A stretch of 64,000 nucleotides of DNA from DATFDN01 sp963756495 (lineage in GTDB: Bacteria > Pseudomonadota > Alphaproteobacteria > Acetobacterales > Acetobacteraceae). Below the pieces are notes generated by a model. It did not search any database. It was given only the letters and a program-made list of their open reading frames with translations, and had not been told where the DNA came from. Location of the stretch: contig CAVWNS010000001.1 in NCBI GenBank assembly GCA_963756495.1, positions 1 to 64,000 of the forward strand, given 5' to 3'. Both the position numbers and the translations under genes were made by a program. Every line of letters begins with the position of its first letter. Within the stretch, counting starts at the first letter, position 1. Of the stretch, positions 1 to 10,364 are shown in pieces.

Positions 1-102
1 TGCATGGAAATCATCCCCGGACACCCAGCACACACACCCCCCACCAAAACCTGCCATCCCCGGTCCCTGGTCCCCGACCACCGATCAGGCGATGGGCTGG
101 AC

Positions 103-220
103 GACCTGGTGGCCATGGCGGGGAGCCCGCACCCGATCCCATCCCGAACTCGGCCGTGAAAACCCCCAGCGCCCATGGTCACTGCGGCCCAAGCCGCGGG
201 AGAGTAGGTCGCCGCCAGGT
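103..220 (+). rRNA. rrf: 5S ribosomal RNA
   Basis: The stretch opens with GACCTGGTGGCCATGGCGGG and closes with GTAGGTCGCCGCCAGGTC, whose ends pair to form helix I of 5S rRNA. The internal CCCGATCCCATCCCGAACTC block is the near-universal loop B/C sequence. It is followed directly by an initiator tRNA, which is the usual 3' end of an alphaproteobacterial rRNA operon, so the 23S gene should lie just to the left of the window. Ends are set from the helix and may be off by a base or two. Confidence 0.95.
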
Positions 221-270
221 CCTCCAACCCATCCCCCCGGGATCAACGCCAGGGGCTTTAACATCACCCA

Positions 271-344
<74 letters not shown>

Positions 345-347
<3 letters not shown>

Positions 348-371
348 ATCAGATGGGGGCAGCCCCTTCTT
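345..371 (+). terminator. Possible weak terminator after the rRNA operon
   Basis: A short palindrome CCCAT-CAG-ATGGG directly follows the tRNA, and a second small GGGG/CCCC hairpin runs into TTCTT. The stems are short and the T tract poor, so this is only a candidate for the end of rRNA operon transcription. The next gene converges from the right. Confidence 0.25.
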
Positions 372-375
372 GACC

Positions 376-1662
376 TTAGCCAGCGGCCGAAGCGGACTCT
401 CCCTCCCGCCGATCGCCAAGGCGCAGCAACGGCACGATCACGAAGGCGAAGGCGGTGAATGCCGCCGAAACGACGACTAGCGGCGCAAGCCTGCCGTGGA
501 AGACGTGCTGATAAAGGAATGCCCCGGCATTCTCCGATGCCGGGGCCGCCAGGTTGATGATCGACATCAGGGCGGCGAACACGAACCCCTCGGATCGTTT
601 CGGACAGAGTTCGGCCGCCAGCGTGAGGGTTGCGACATTCGCGACCATTCCCGCCATGCCGCTCCCGAAGTTCACGACGGCCGCGTTGGTCTCGTTGGAC
701 AGCAGCAGGAAGCTCGCCGTGCTCAGCGTCCCGGCCAGGATGCTCAGATTGAGCAGGGTACGCAGGCGCCTGCCCTGCAACAGCCAGCGATACAGCAAGG
801 CTCCCACGATCCAGCCCGCCGACGCGATCCCGTTGAGGATGCCGATATAGGACTGGGAAAACTTCAGCTTGTCCGTCATGAAGAAATAGAGTGGCGTTCC
901 GAATCCGGGACTGAACGAATAGAGGAACAGGAAAGCCCCGAGCAGATATAGCGATCGGGACTGGAACACCCTCAAAAGGCTGCGGAGGGTCCGCTTCAGT
1001 TCAGCGATATCGGCGCCACGCCGATCTTCCTCGACCAGCCGTGGCGTGACAAGGATCACCACGACAGGGGCGATGGCCGCCACCAGTGCCGCGACGTGGA
1101 GCGCAGCCGCGGCTGACAGATGCTGCACCAATTCACCGCCCGCGACCGCACAGCCCAATGTCGCCACGCTGAACCACAGCCATTGCTGGTTGACGAACGT
1201 GCCACTGGCCCGGAAGCGTTGGCCGTTCTCGACCAGCAGCGCGCCGCACACCGTGCTGCCGATCGCCATCGCGTAAGCGGTGAGCGACAGGAAGATCGCC
1301 ATTGCTCCGGGTTCCGTCAGTCGCGTGATGCAGCCATACGCGACTGCGGCGACGGTGTTCGCGACCAGCAGGTAGGATTTCCGCCGGTAGCCGAACAGCG
1401 GCAGAAAGTCGGAGATGATTCCGTAAACCGGCTTGATGACCCAGGGCAGGGTGAGGATCGCGAGATAGGCGGTCACCTGGACCGGCGTCCACCCGCTCTC
1501 CTTGAGGAAGTATGTCAGGGGTTGCGCGATGATCCCGACCCGCGCTTGGCCGATGCCCTCCACGACATAGACGATGGCAAACAGCAGCATGAGCCGGCCG
1601 ATCCGCCGGTCGTCGGCCGACCGGGGCAGGGCGGGCGCGGGCGGGGTCAGGCCGCGCGGCAC
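376..1662 (-). CDS. BT1-type major facilitator transporter
   Basis: This 428-residue polytopic inner-membrane protein has about twelve hydrophobic segments. The N-terminal half carries the stretch PLTYFLKESGW and then KPVYGIISDFLPLFGYRRKS, which resembles the folate/biopterin transporter (BT1) branch of the major facilitator superfamily, so a pterin, folate or related small-molecule substrate is possible but not demonstrated. It starts 7 bases after the stop of the upstream SDR gene and is the last gene of the long leftward run that begins at dnaB. Its substrate cannot be read from the sequence. The membership call is firmer than the substrate. Confidence 0.75.
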   Translation of the reverse strand: MPRGLTPPAPALPRSADDRRIGRLMLLFAIVYVVEGIGQARVGIIAQPLTYFLKESGWTPVQVTAYLAILTLPWVIKPVYGIISDFLPLFGYRRKSYLLVANTVAAVAYGCITRLTEPGAMAIFLSLTAYAMAIGSTVCGALLVENGQRFRASGTFVNQQWLWFSVATLGCAVAGGELVQHLSAAAALHVAALVAAIAPVVVILVTPRLVEEDRRGADIAELKRTLRSLLRVFQSRSLYLLGAFLFLYSFSPGFGTPLYFFMTDKLKFSQSYIGILNGIASAGWIVGALLYRWLLQGRRLRTLLNLSILAGTLSTASFLLLSNETNAAVVNFGSGMAGMVANVATLTLAAELCPKRSEGFVFAALMSIINLAAPASENAGAFLYQHVFHGRLAPLVVVSAAFTAFAFVIVPLLRLGDRREGESASAAG

Positions 1663-1669
1663 GACCGCT

Positions 1670-2389
1670 CTAAGGACCCGGCGCCTGCGGGCTCACCAGC
1701 GCTCCGTTCCGCGTCTCCTCGGGCAGGCACAAAGCCGCGAGGGCTGGCGCGATGTCCGCCGGTCGTGCCAGCGCGCTCGGGTCCTCGCCGGGAAACGCCG
1801 CCAGCCTTAACCGGGTCGCCACAGGCCCCGGATCGAACAGGTTCACCCGGATCGGCGTGGTCGATCCCACCTCGTCGGCCCAGGTCAGCACGAGATGCTC
1901 CAGCGCCGCCTTCGCCGCGCCGTAGCAGCCCCAGTACGCCTTGGGCTGGCGCGCCCGCACCGTCGTGACGAACACCGCCCGCCCCGCCGGCGCGCTTCGC
2001 AGCAACCCGTCGCAGGTCCGGATCAGCCGCCATGCGGCGGTGGCGTTCACGCCCATCGCCTCATCCCATTCGCCGGGCATCAGATGCCCGACCGGAGCCA
2101 GCCGTCCGAGAGCTCCGGCGCAATGCACCAGCACGTCCAACCGGCGGAACCGCACGCCGATGCTCGGTCCCAGCACATCCACCTGCTCGCCCTCGCGCAG
2201 GTCGAGCGGCAGCAGCGTTGCCGTGCCCCCGACAGCGCGGATCGCGTCGTCCGTCTCTTCCAGCCCCCCTTGCGTGCGCGCGGTGATGACGCAATGCGCG
2301 CCCAGCCGTGCAAGCTCGATCGCGGTGGCCGCGCCGATGCCCCGGCTCGCACCGGTCACCAGTGCCACGCAGCCCGCCAGCGGCGTCAC
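1670..2389 (-). CDS. Short-chain dehydrogenase/reductase downstream of purF
   Basis: This 239-residue classical SDR has a Rossmann nucleotide-binding motif TGASRGIG near residue 13, the HCAG motif that stands in for NNAG, and the catalytic pair YGAAK (Tyr and Lys four apart) around residue 160. It should be a soluble NAD(P)-dependent oxidoreductase; the substrate is unknown. Its ATG overlaps the purF stop by four bases (ATGA), so it is translationally coupled to purF. The same purF-SDR adjacency is common in alphaproteobacteria, but I know of no established functional link to purine synthesis. Confidence 0.85.
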   Translation of the reverse strand: MTPLAGCVALVTGASRGIGAATAIELARLGAHCVITARTQGGLEETDDAIRAVGGTATLLPLDLREGEQVDVLGPSIGVRFRRLDVLVHCAGALGRLAPVGHLMPGEWDEAMGVNATAAWRLIRTCDGLLRSAPAGRAVFVTTVRARQPKAYWGCYGAAKAALEHLVLTWADEVGSTTPIRVNLFDPGPVATRLRLAAFPGEDPSALARPADIAPALAALCLPEETRNGALVSPQAPGP

Positions 2390-3852
2390 TGGTTCTCGGT
2401 CAGCAGGCTGAGCTGGCGATCGGCATTGTCCGCCTGGTCCGGTACCCCGATCGGATAGTCGCCGGTGAAGCAGGCATCGCAGTAGTGCGGCCGCGCCGGA
2501 TCGCGGCCGTCCTTGCCGAGCGCGCGATACAGTCCGTCGATCGCGATGAACGCCAGGCTGTCGGCACCGATCTGCTCGGCCATCTCCGCCACCGAGAAAC
2601 GTGCGGCCAGCAGCTTGCTGCGCTCGGGGGTGTCGATACCGTAAAAGCAGGAATGTGTGGTGGGCGGCGAGGAGATGCGCAGATGCACCTCCCGCGCGCC
2701 GGCCTGGCGGACCATTTCGACGATCTTGCGGCTCGTGGTGCCGCGCACGATCGAATCATCGACCAAGATCACCCGTCGGCCGTCCAGCGCTGCGCGGTTG
2801 GCCGAGTGCTTCAGCTTCACCCCCAGGTGGCGCACGCTGTCGGTCGGCTCGATGAAGGTGCGTCCGATATAATGGTTTCGAATGATACCTAACTCGAACG
2901 GGATTCCGCTCTCCGAGGCGTAGCCCATCGCCGCCGGCACGCCGAAGTCGGGTACCGGCACCACGACGTCGGCGGACACGCCGGATTCGCGCGCCAACTC
3001 CTGGCCGATACGCTTGCGCGCCGCATAGACTGCCGTGCCCTCCATGACCGAGTCCGGGCGGGCGAAATAGATGTATTCGAACACGCAGAACCGCTCGCGC
3101 ATGCGCCCGAAGGGCTTGATGCTGCGCACCCCTTGGTCGTCGACGATGACGATCTCGCCGGGTTCGATGTCGCGCACGAACTCGGCGCCGACGATATCGA
3201 GCGCGCAGCTTTCGGAGGCCAGGACCCACCCTGCCAACGGGTCGGTGCCGATCCGGCCCAGGATCAGCGGCCGCACCCCGAGCGGATCACGCACCCCGAT
3301 CAGCGCCTCGTCGGACAGTGCGACGAGGGAATAGGCGCCCACCACCTGCTTCAGCGCGTCGATCAGCCGGTCCGGCACCGTGGAGTAGAGGCTGATCGCG
3401 ATCAGGTGGATGAACACCTCGAAGTCAGTCGTGGATTGGAAGAGACAGCCCCGCCGCACCAGGCTGCGGCGCAGAATGTGCGCATTGGTGAGGTTGCCGT
3501 TATGGGCCACCGCGAAGCCGCCGAACTCGAAATCGGCGTAGAGCGGTTGGACATTACGCAGGATCGTGCCGCCCGTGGTGGCATAGCGATTGTGCCCGAT
3601 CGCGCGGGTGCCGGGCAGGGAGGCGATAACCCGTGCGTCGCCGAAATTATCGCCCACCAGCCCCATCGCCTTATGCGAATGGAATCGCCCCTCGTCGAAG
3701 GTGACGATCCCCGTCGCCTCCTGCCCGCGGTGCTGGAGCGCATGCAGGCCAAGCGCGGTGACGGCGGCGGCATCAGGGACGTTCCACACGCCGAAGACGC
3801 CGCACTCCTCGTGCAGCTTGTCATCGTCAAGGGGGGCGGTGGTGAGATCCAT
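2386..3852 (-). CDS. purF: Amidophosphoribosyltransferase (first step of purine synthesis)
   Basis: This enzyme transfers the amide nitrogen of glutamine to PRPP to give 5-phosphoribosylamine. At 488 residues it has the normal length. A short leader ends at EECGVFGV, so Cys17 is the N-terminal nucleophile exposed after removal of a propeptide, as in the Bacillus-type class. The Ntn glutaminase domain contains HNRYATTGG and AVAHNGNLTN. The C-terminal phosphoribosyltransferase domain contains the PRPP loop VILVDDSIVRGTT near residue 365. It follows cvpA by nine bases and overlaps the SDR gene, as in many alphaproteobacterial purine operons. Confidence 0.97.
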   Translation of the reverse strand: MDLTTAPLDDDKLHEECGVFGVWNVPDAAAVTALGLHALQHRGQEATGIVTFDEGRFHSHKAMGLVGDNFGDARVIASLPGTRAIGHNRYATTGGTILRNVQPLYADFEFGGFAVAHNGNLTNAHILRRSLVRRGCLFQSTTDFEVFIHLIAISLYSTVPDRLIDALKQVVGAYSLVALSDEALIGVRDPLGVRPLILGRIGTDPLAGWVLASESCALDIVGAEFVRDIEPGEIVIVDDQGVRSIKPFGRMRERFCVFEYIYFARPDSVMEGTAVYAARKRIGQELARESGVSADVVVPVPDFGVPAAMGYASESGIPFELGIIRNHYIGRTFIEPTDSVRHLGVKLKHSANRAALDGRRVILVDDSIVRGTTSRKIVEMVRQAGAREVHLRISSPPTTHSCFYGIDTPERSKLLAARFSVAEMAEQIGADSLAFIAIDGLYRALGKDGRDPARPHYCDACFTGDYPIGVPDQADNADRQLSLLTENQ

Positions 3853-3861
3853 CCTGCTCTC

Positions 3862-4455
3862 CTACTGCCGCCCTGTCGTCGGGCGCGGTCCGGTCGCCCG
3901 TCCTTGCGGAACAGCGCGCAACAGGGCGTCGGCCGTCGCCTGCCGCCCGGCCGGCGGCGCGTAAATGCGCGGCCGGTAGGCGGCGGGCAGGCGGCCCGTC
4001 GCCCAGGCCGCCCCCTCATAGGCGAGGGGAAGCGCACGTGCAGCAAGAACCGGTTGCGGCCAATACTCCATCGGCCCGCCTAGCCAGCCAGCTATGATAT
4101 AGGCAAGCACGACCAGCGCCGCACCCCGGACCAGCCCGAATACCAGCCCCAACGTGCGGTCAAGCCCACCCAACGCCGAGTCGCGTACCCGCCGGCTGAT
4201 CAGGTGCGAGACGAAAAGCAGCAGGGCGAGGCTGACCAGGAACAGCACGGCGTAGGCGACGGGTTCGGCCAGCCCCGGGCGATTGTGCAGCCATCCCTCG
4301 AAGCGCGGACGCACGAACGGGGTCGCCCAGACGGCGAGCACGGCGGCGCCGAACCAGGCGCCGATGCCCAGCACCTCGCGCACCAGGCCACGCAGGAAGG
4401 CGAGCAGCCCGGAGACGACGAGCACCCCGAGAATGACGGCGTCAACCCAGGTCAT
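3862..4455 (-). CDS. cvpA: CvpA family membrane protein
   Basis: This 197-residue protein has four hydrophobic segments in its first 135 residues, starting MTWVDAVILGVLVVSGLLAF, and the FLRGLVREVLG motif in the first loop that marks the CvpA/colicin V production family. The C-terminal 60 residues are hydrophilic and rich in Arg, Pro and Ala. CvpA homologues sit next to purF in many proteobacteria, as here, and have been linked to envelope integrity, but the biochemical function is not settled. The gap to purF is nine bases, so cotranscription is very likely. Confidence 0.9.
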   Translation of the reverse strand: MTWVDAVILGVLVVSGLLAFLRGLVREVLGIGAWFGAAVLAVWATPFVRPRFEGWLHNRPGLAEPVAYAVLFLVSLALLLFVSHLISRRVRDSALGGLDRTLGLVFGLVRGAALVVLAYIIAGWLGGPMEYWPQPVLAARALPLAYEGAAWATGRLPAAYRPRIYAPPAGRQATADALLRAVPQGRATGPRPTTGRQ

Positions 4456-4515
4456 GTCGCCCCGCCAGCACGCAGCGCGGACCTTATGCGGTGGACACCG
4501 GCCGGCGCCATGCGC

Positions 4516-5898
<1,383 letters not shown>

Positions 5899-6033
5899 CT
5901 ACCCGGCCTCACCCTTGCCGGTAACGCCGACGCTTGGTGTCGCGGTTGTCATGCCTCTCCTCATCCCATCTCCCCAGAACCAAGAGTAACATATTGTCCT
6001 TAAGCGATTCGTGCGCGGGCACGCTTGGTCGCG

Positions 6034-6816
6034 CTAGCGCAGCAGCTCCATCTGGATCGGGCCCTCGCGGCGCCCGTGGGTAAACTGATCGACCGCCGGA
6101 TTGCCGCTCTCCAGCAGCGCCGCAGCCGGCCCCGTCCATACGATTCGCCCGGCGAGCAGCATCGCCGCCATGTCGCCGATGCGGCGCGCGCTGGGCATGT
6201 CGTGGGTGATGGCGATTGCCGTCCCGCCCAGGCGGCGCACGCAATCGACGATCAGCCCGTCGATCACCGCGCCCATGATGGGATCGAGCCCCGTGGTCGG
6301 CTCGTCGAAGAACATGATGTCGGGACGGGAGGCGATGGCGCGGGCCAGCGCGACCCGCTTCTGCATCCCGCCCGACAGCTCGGCCGGATAGAGATCGCCG
6401 ACCGTCTCGGCCAGGCCCACCTGGGCCAGGAACTCCGCCGCCCGCCCACGCGCCGCGCGCCGCGTCACGGCCCTCTGCGCGAGCAGTCCGAACGCGACGT
6501 TCTCCCAGACCGGCAGGCTGTCGAACAGCGCTCCGTTCTGGAACAGCATCCCGATTCCGGCGCGCACCCGATCGCGCTCGGCCGGGCTCAAGGCCAGGAT
6601 ATCGCGCCCGTTTATCTCGATGGTCCCGGCATCGGGGGTGATCAGCCCGAGGATGCATTTCACCAGCACCGATTTGCCGCTGCCCGAGCCGCCGATCACC
6701 ACCATCGAGCTGCCCGCCGCGACATCCAGATCGACGCCGTCCAGCACCAGCTTTGCGCCGAAGCTCTTGCGCAAGCCTCGAACCCGAATCTTCGGAGACG
6801 CCGGCACGTCTCTCAT
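6034..6816 (-). CDS. mlaF: MlaF-type ABC transporter ATP-binding protein
   Basis: This 260-residue cytoplasmic ATPase belongs to the phospholipid/toluene-tolerance ABC exporter-importer family. Walker A is GGSGSGKS, the ABC signature is LSGGMQKRVALARA, Walker B is IMFFDEPTTGLD and the H-loop is ITHDM. I chose the ATG at 6816 rather than the longer frame, because it overlaps the mlaE stop in an ATGA and the protein then starts at the usual place, a few residues before the first beta strand. It works with the MlaE permease encoded immediately upstream. The MlaD and MlaC partners are not in this window. Confidence 0.92.
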   Translation of the reverse strand: MRDVPASPKIRVRGLRKSFGAKLVLDGVDLDVAAGSSMVVIGGSGSGKSVLVKCILGLITPDAGTIEINGRDILALSPAERDRVRAGIGMLFQNGALFDSLPVWENVAFGLLAQRAVTRRAARGRAAEFLAQVGLAETVGDLYPAELSGGMQKRVALARAIASRPDIMFFDEPTTGLDPIMGAVIDGLIVDCVRRLGGTAIAITHDMPSARRIGDMAAMLLAGRIVWTGPAAALLESGNPAVDQFTHGRREGPIQMELLR

Positions 6817-7598
6817 CGGGCGAAGAACAGCTCGGTCAGGATGTAGTCGAATGCCAGGATCAGGATGGAGGCGCCGACCACGGCCGCGGTGGTGGCAGCA
6901 CCCACGCCCTGCGCGCCGCCCCGGCTGTGATAGCCCTGGTAGCACCCCATGAGCGCGATCAGGAACCCGAACACGGCCGCCTTCACCAGCCCGGAAACGA
7001 CGTCCATCGTCTGCATGAAGCTGATCGTGTTCGCCAGATAGAGCTGCGGCCCGAAGCCGAGCTTCAGCACCGAGACGATGAACCCGCCCATGACGCCCAG
7101 GATGTCGGCGATCAGCACCAGGACCGGCAGTGCGATCACTCCGGCCAGCAGCCGGGGAGTGACCAGGTATTTCATTGGGTTGGTGGACAGCGTTGTCAGC
7201 GCGTCGATCTGGTCGGTCACCCGCATCGTGCCGATCTCGGCTGCCATCGCCGCGCCGATCCGCCCGGCGACCATCAGTCCTGCCAGCACCGGGCCGAGTT
7301 CGCGCGTGATGGACAACACCACCACATTGGCGGTCGCGCTCTGCGCGGAAAAACGGGCAAAGCCGATATAGGACTGCAACGCCAGCACCATCCCGGTGAA
7401 CACGGCCGTCAGCGCCACCACGGGCAAGCTGAAATAGCCGACCTCCAGCAGCGCACGAGCGAACATCCGCCCGTAGAAGGGCGGCCGCACGAGATGCGAC
7501 AGGCCCAAAAGGGCGAACAGGGCAAGCGCCCCTGTGCCGCGGACGGCACCGATCACGCCGCGCCCCAGCGCGGCGATCATGTCCAGCAGGTCGCTCAC
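6813..7598 (-). CDS. mlaE: MlaE-type ABC transporter permease
   Basis: This 261-residue inner-membrane protein of the MlaE/YrbE family forms the permease of the Mla-type lipid transport system that keeps the outer membrane asymmetric. Typical stretches are RELGPVLAGLMVAGRIGAAM, the family signature, and the AEIGTMRVTDQIDAL coupling helix region. Five to six membrane segments are visible. It overlaps alr upstream and mlaF downstream by four bases each, so the three genes form one translationally coupled unit. No MCE-domain (MlaD) gene follows; that component must be encoded elsewhere. Confidence 0.93.
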   Translation of the reverse strand: MSDLLDMIAALGRGVIGAVRGTGALALFALLGLSHLVRPPFYGRMFARALLEVGYFSLPVVALTAVFTGMVLALQSYIGFARFSAQSATANVVVLSITRELGPVLAGLMVAGRIGAAMAAEIGTMRVTDQIDALTTLSTNPMKYLVTPRLLAGVIALPVLVLIADILGVMGGFIVSVLKLGFGPQLYLANTISFMQTMDVVSGLVKAAVFGFLIALMGCYQGYHSRGGAQGVGAATTAAVVGASILILAFDYILTELFFAR

Positions 7599-8692
7599 GC
7601 GGACCGGCGATAGACGCGATGAAAGCGTCGGCCGAGCGCGGTCAGCACCTCGTATCCGTTGGTCCCGGCCGCCTCGGCCACATCGTCGGGCGTGCGGGTG
7701 CCGATCAGCTCGAGCCAGTCGCCCGGGCGCAGGCCCGGATGATCGGTCGCATCGAAGGTGGCGAGGTCCATGGACACACGCCCTACCAGCGGCAACGCCC
7801 GCCCGTCAAAGATCGCCGCCCCGCGGTTGGACTGGCTGCGCAGCCAGCCATCCGCGTAGCCGATCGCCGCGGTGGCGATCCGGCTCGGCCGCGCCGCCCG
7901 CCACGTCGCGTTGTAGCCGACGCTCGTGCCTGCCCCGATCTCGCGCATCGCGAGCACCCGCGCGGTTAGCCGCACCGGCAGCCGCATCGGATTGGCCCGC
8001 CCCGATGCTGGATTGAGGCCATAGAGCGCGGCGCCCGGCCGGGCGAGGTCGGAGCCGAAGCCCGGTAGAAAGATGCCCGCGGAATTGGCGAGGCTGCGGG
8101 GTGCCGCCGGTAGTCGCACGCACGCCGCCTCGAAGCGCATCCGCTGCACCTCGTTCAGCGGGTTCTCCGGCTCATCGGCGGCCACCAGATGCGTCATCAC
8201 GTACAGCACGTAAATGCCGCTCAGACGCCCCGGCACGTCCGCCAGCTCCGCCGCCGACAGGCCAAGCCGCGCCATTCCCGTATCGACATGCAGGATTGCC
8301 GGCAGCATCCGGCCGGCCTGTCGGGCCGAAGCTGCCCAGACATCGATCTCAGCCAGGGACCCCAGCACGGGCACGAGGTCGTGCGCGACGTACTCCTCCT
8401 CGGTGCCCGTAAACAGCCCATTCAGGACCGCCAGCATCGCGCCGGGTACCAGCGCGCGGATTGCCAGCGCCTCACCCAGCAACGCGGTGAAGAAGTGCCG
8501 GCATCCGGCCGCGTGCAGGACAGGCACGACTGCCTGCGCGCCCAGCCCGTAAGCGTCCGCCTTCACAACACCGGCAACGGCGCCTCCGGCGTGGCGCGCG
8601 GCCAAACTCTGCCAGTTCGCCGCGATAGCATCGAGGTCGATTTCCAGCACCGCCCCTGCATGGCGAAGCATGGCGCCATCAGCCTCAGTCAT
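7595..8692 (-). CDS. alr: Alanine racemase
   Basis: Alanine racemase makes D-alanine for peptidoglycan using pyridoxal phosphate. The PLP lysine is in VVKADAYGLGA near residue 42 (counted from my start), and the second catalytic base, a tyrosine, is in SVGYNATWRA. The C-terminal domain carries the substrate-binding RVSMDLATFD. I start at the ATG at 8692 (MTEADG), which overlaps the dnaB stop by eight bases and gives 365 residues, the normal length; an ATG-like start 17 codons upstream would lie deep inside dnaB. The dnaB-alr neighbourhood is widespread in alphaproteobacteria. Confidence 0.95.
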   Translation of the reverse strand: MTEADGAMLRHAGAVLEIDLDAIAANWQSLAARHAGGAVAGVVKADAYGLGAQAVVPVLHAAGCRHFFTALLGEALAIRALVPGAMLAVLNGLFTGTEEEYVAHDLVPVLGSLAEIDVWAASARQAGRMLPAILHVDTGMARLGLSAAELADVPGRLSGIYVLYVMTHLVAADEPENPLNEVQRMRFEAACVRLPAAPRSLANSAGIFLPGFGSDLARPGAALYGLNPASGRANPMRLPVRLTARVLAMREIGAGTSVGYNATWRAARPSRIATAAIGYADGWLRSQSNRGAAIFDGRALPLVGRVSMDLATFDATDHPGLRPGDWLELIGTRTPDDVAEAAGTNGYEVLTALGRRFHRVYRRSA

Positions 8693-10178
8693 ATCCGCCG
8701 TGCGTCTGGTCCAGGTCGGCGAAGCGGGTAAACTCAGCCTCAAAGAACAGATCGATCTTGCCGGTCGGGCCGTGTCGCTGCTTGGCGATGATCAGCTCGG
8801 CCTTGTTGTGGACCTGTTCCATGTCGCGCTTCCACTTGTCCATCTGCGTCTGGAACTTGTCCTCGGTGTCGAAGCCGACCTGTTTGGGCTCGCGCTGCTT
8901 CAGGTAGTAATCGTCGCGATAGACGAACATAACACAGTCGGCATCCTGCTCGATGGTGCCCGATTCTCGCAGGTCCGCCAGTTGCGGCCGCTTGTCCTCG
9001 CGGCTCTCCACCGCTCGCGACAGCTGTGACAGCGCCAGCACCGGGACGGCCAACTCTTTGGCGATCGCCTTCAGCCCCTGGGTGATCTGGCTGATTTCCA
9101 GCACCCGGTTCTCGGGCCGGGTGCCGGCCGACGGGCGCATGAGCTGGAGGTAGTCCACGACCACCAGCGCCAACCCCCGGGTGCGCTTCAGCCGCCGGCA
9201 GCGCGTGCGCAGCGCCGAGAGCGTCACCGCCGGCGTGTCGTCGATCTGGATCGGCAGTCCGGATATCTCGCGCGAGACCTGCACGAAGCGATCGAAGTCG
9301 CGCTGCCCGATATCGCCGCGCCGGATGCGGTCGCCGGAGATCCGCGCCTCCTCCGACAGCAGGCGGGTGGCGAGCTGCTCGGCGCTCATTTCCAGCGAGA
9401 ACACGGCGATGCAGGATTTCGGCACCGCGTTCGGGTCCGCCGACCGCGCCTCTTCAAGCAGCGCCTTGGCGGCGCCGAACGCGATTTTGGTGGCGAGCGC
9501 CGTCTTGCCCATGCCCGGCCGGCCGGCAAGGATCAGCAGGTCCGACGGATGCAGCCCGCCGGTGCGGGCATCGATGTCGCGCAGGCCCGTGGTCAGACCG
9601 GACACGCCGCCCTTGCGGTGGAAGGCCCGCTCGGCGCCCATGATCGCATCGGTCAGCGCACGCTCGAAGGGGATCAGACCGCCATTGCCGCCGCCCTCGG
9701 TCGCCAGCTCGAACAGGCGCTGCTCGGCCGACTCGATCTGACCCGCCCCGTCCAGCTCGGGGTCGGCGCCGAAGGCGTTGTTCACCACCGTCTCGCCGAC
9801 ATCGATCAGCTGTCGGCGCAGCCAGGAATCATAGATCGCTCGGCCATATTCGCCGGCGTTGATGATGCCGACCATCGCGGTCAGCAACTGGGCCAGGTAG
9901 GCGGTGCCGCCTACTTCGTCCAGCACGCCGGCGTGCTCGAATTCCCCCTTCAAGGTGACCGCATCGGCCAGCTGCCCGGCCTCGATCCGTCGGGCGATGG
10001 ATTGAAAGATTCGGCCGTGGATCGGGTCGGCGAAGTGCTCCGGGGCCAGGAACTCGGCGACCCGTTCGTAGGCGCGGTTGTTGGCCAGCAGTGCGCCGAG
10101 CAGCGCCTGCTCTGCCTGTAGATTTGACGGCGGCAGCCGCTGGGAAAGGCCGAGGAGGGGAGGGTCGATGCTGTTCAC
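8685..10178 (-). CDS. dnaB: Replicative DNA helicase DnaB
   Basis: DnaB is the hexameric 5'-to-3' helicase that unwinds DNA ahead of the replisome. The 497-residue protein has the N-terminal helical domain (PSNLQAEQALLGALL) and a RecA-like motor with Walker A AGRPGMGKTA near residue 220, Walker B LVVVDYLQLM, and the DnaB motif DLRESGTIEQDAD. The frame begins at a GTG at 10178; I see no better ATG. It is the first gene of the leftward run, with about 190 bases of intergenic DNA upstream that contain two DnaA-box-like nonamers. Confidence 0.97.
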   Translation of the reverse strand: MNSIDPPLLGLSQRLPPSNLQAEQALLGALLANNRAYERVAEFLAPEHFADPIHGRIFQSIARRIEAGQLADAVTLKGEFEHAGVLDEVGGTAYLAQLLTAMVGIINAGEYGRAIYDSWLRRQLIDVGETVVNNAFGADPELDGAGQIESAEQRLFELATEGGGNGGLIPFERALTDAIMGAERAFHRKGGVSGLTTGLRDIDARTGGLHPSDLLILAGRPGMGKTALATKIAFGAAKALLEEARSADPNAVPKSCIAVFSLEMSAEQLATRLLSEEARISGDRIRRGDIGQRDFDRFVQVSREISGLPIQIDDTPAVTLSALRTRCRRLKRTRGLALVVVDYLQLMRPSAGTRPENRVLEISQITQGLKAIAKELAVPVLALSQLSRAVESREDKRPQLADLRESGTIEQDADCVMFVYRDDYYLKQREPKQVGFDTEDKFQTQMDKWKRDMEQVHNKAELIIAKQRHGPTGKIDLFFEAEFTRFADLDQTHGGYD

Positions 10179-10227
10179 GCAAGCCGCACTCTAGTCCTCG
10201 GCTCCCGATTTCACACGCGCTCCGTCC

Positions 10228-10246
10228 TGTGGACAACTGTGGATAT
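10228..10246 (+). promoter_or_regulatory. Pair of DnaA-box-like nonamers upstream of dnaB
   Basis: TGTGGACAA at 10228-10236 and TGTGGATAT at 10238-10246 stand in tandem, ten bases apart. Reversed they read TTGTCCACA and ATATCCACA, each one mismatch from the DnaA box TTATCCACA. They lie in the 186-base gap between cfa and dnaB. They could control dnaB or belong to an origin-related cluster, but there is no AT-rich unwinding element beside them and two sites are few for an origin. Confidence 0.35.
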
Positions 10247-10364
10247 CGGGGGTGAACTTCGTCAGCGCCCCTTTGGCCGCATGCTATTCCCCGGTTTGGA
10301 CGGACTCGGATGCTTCCGTGTTCTGGCGCAGGCGGTGCTGCATCAAGCCCGGCGCCGGGGAGGC

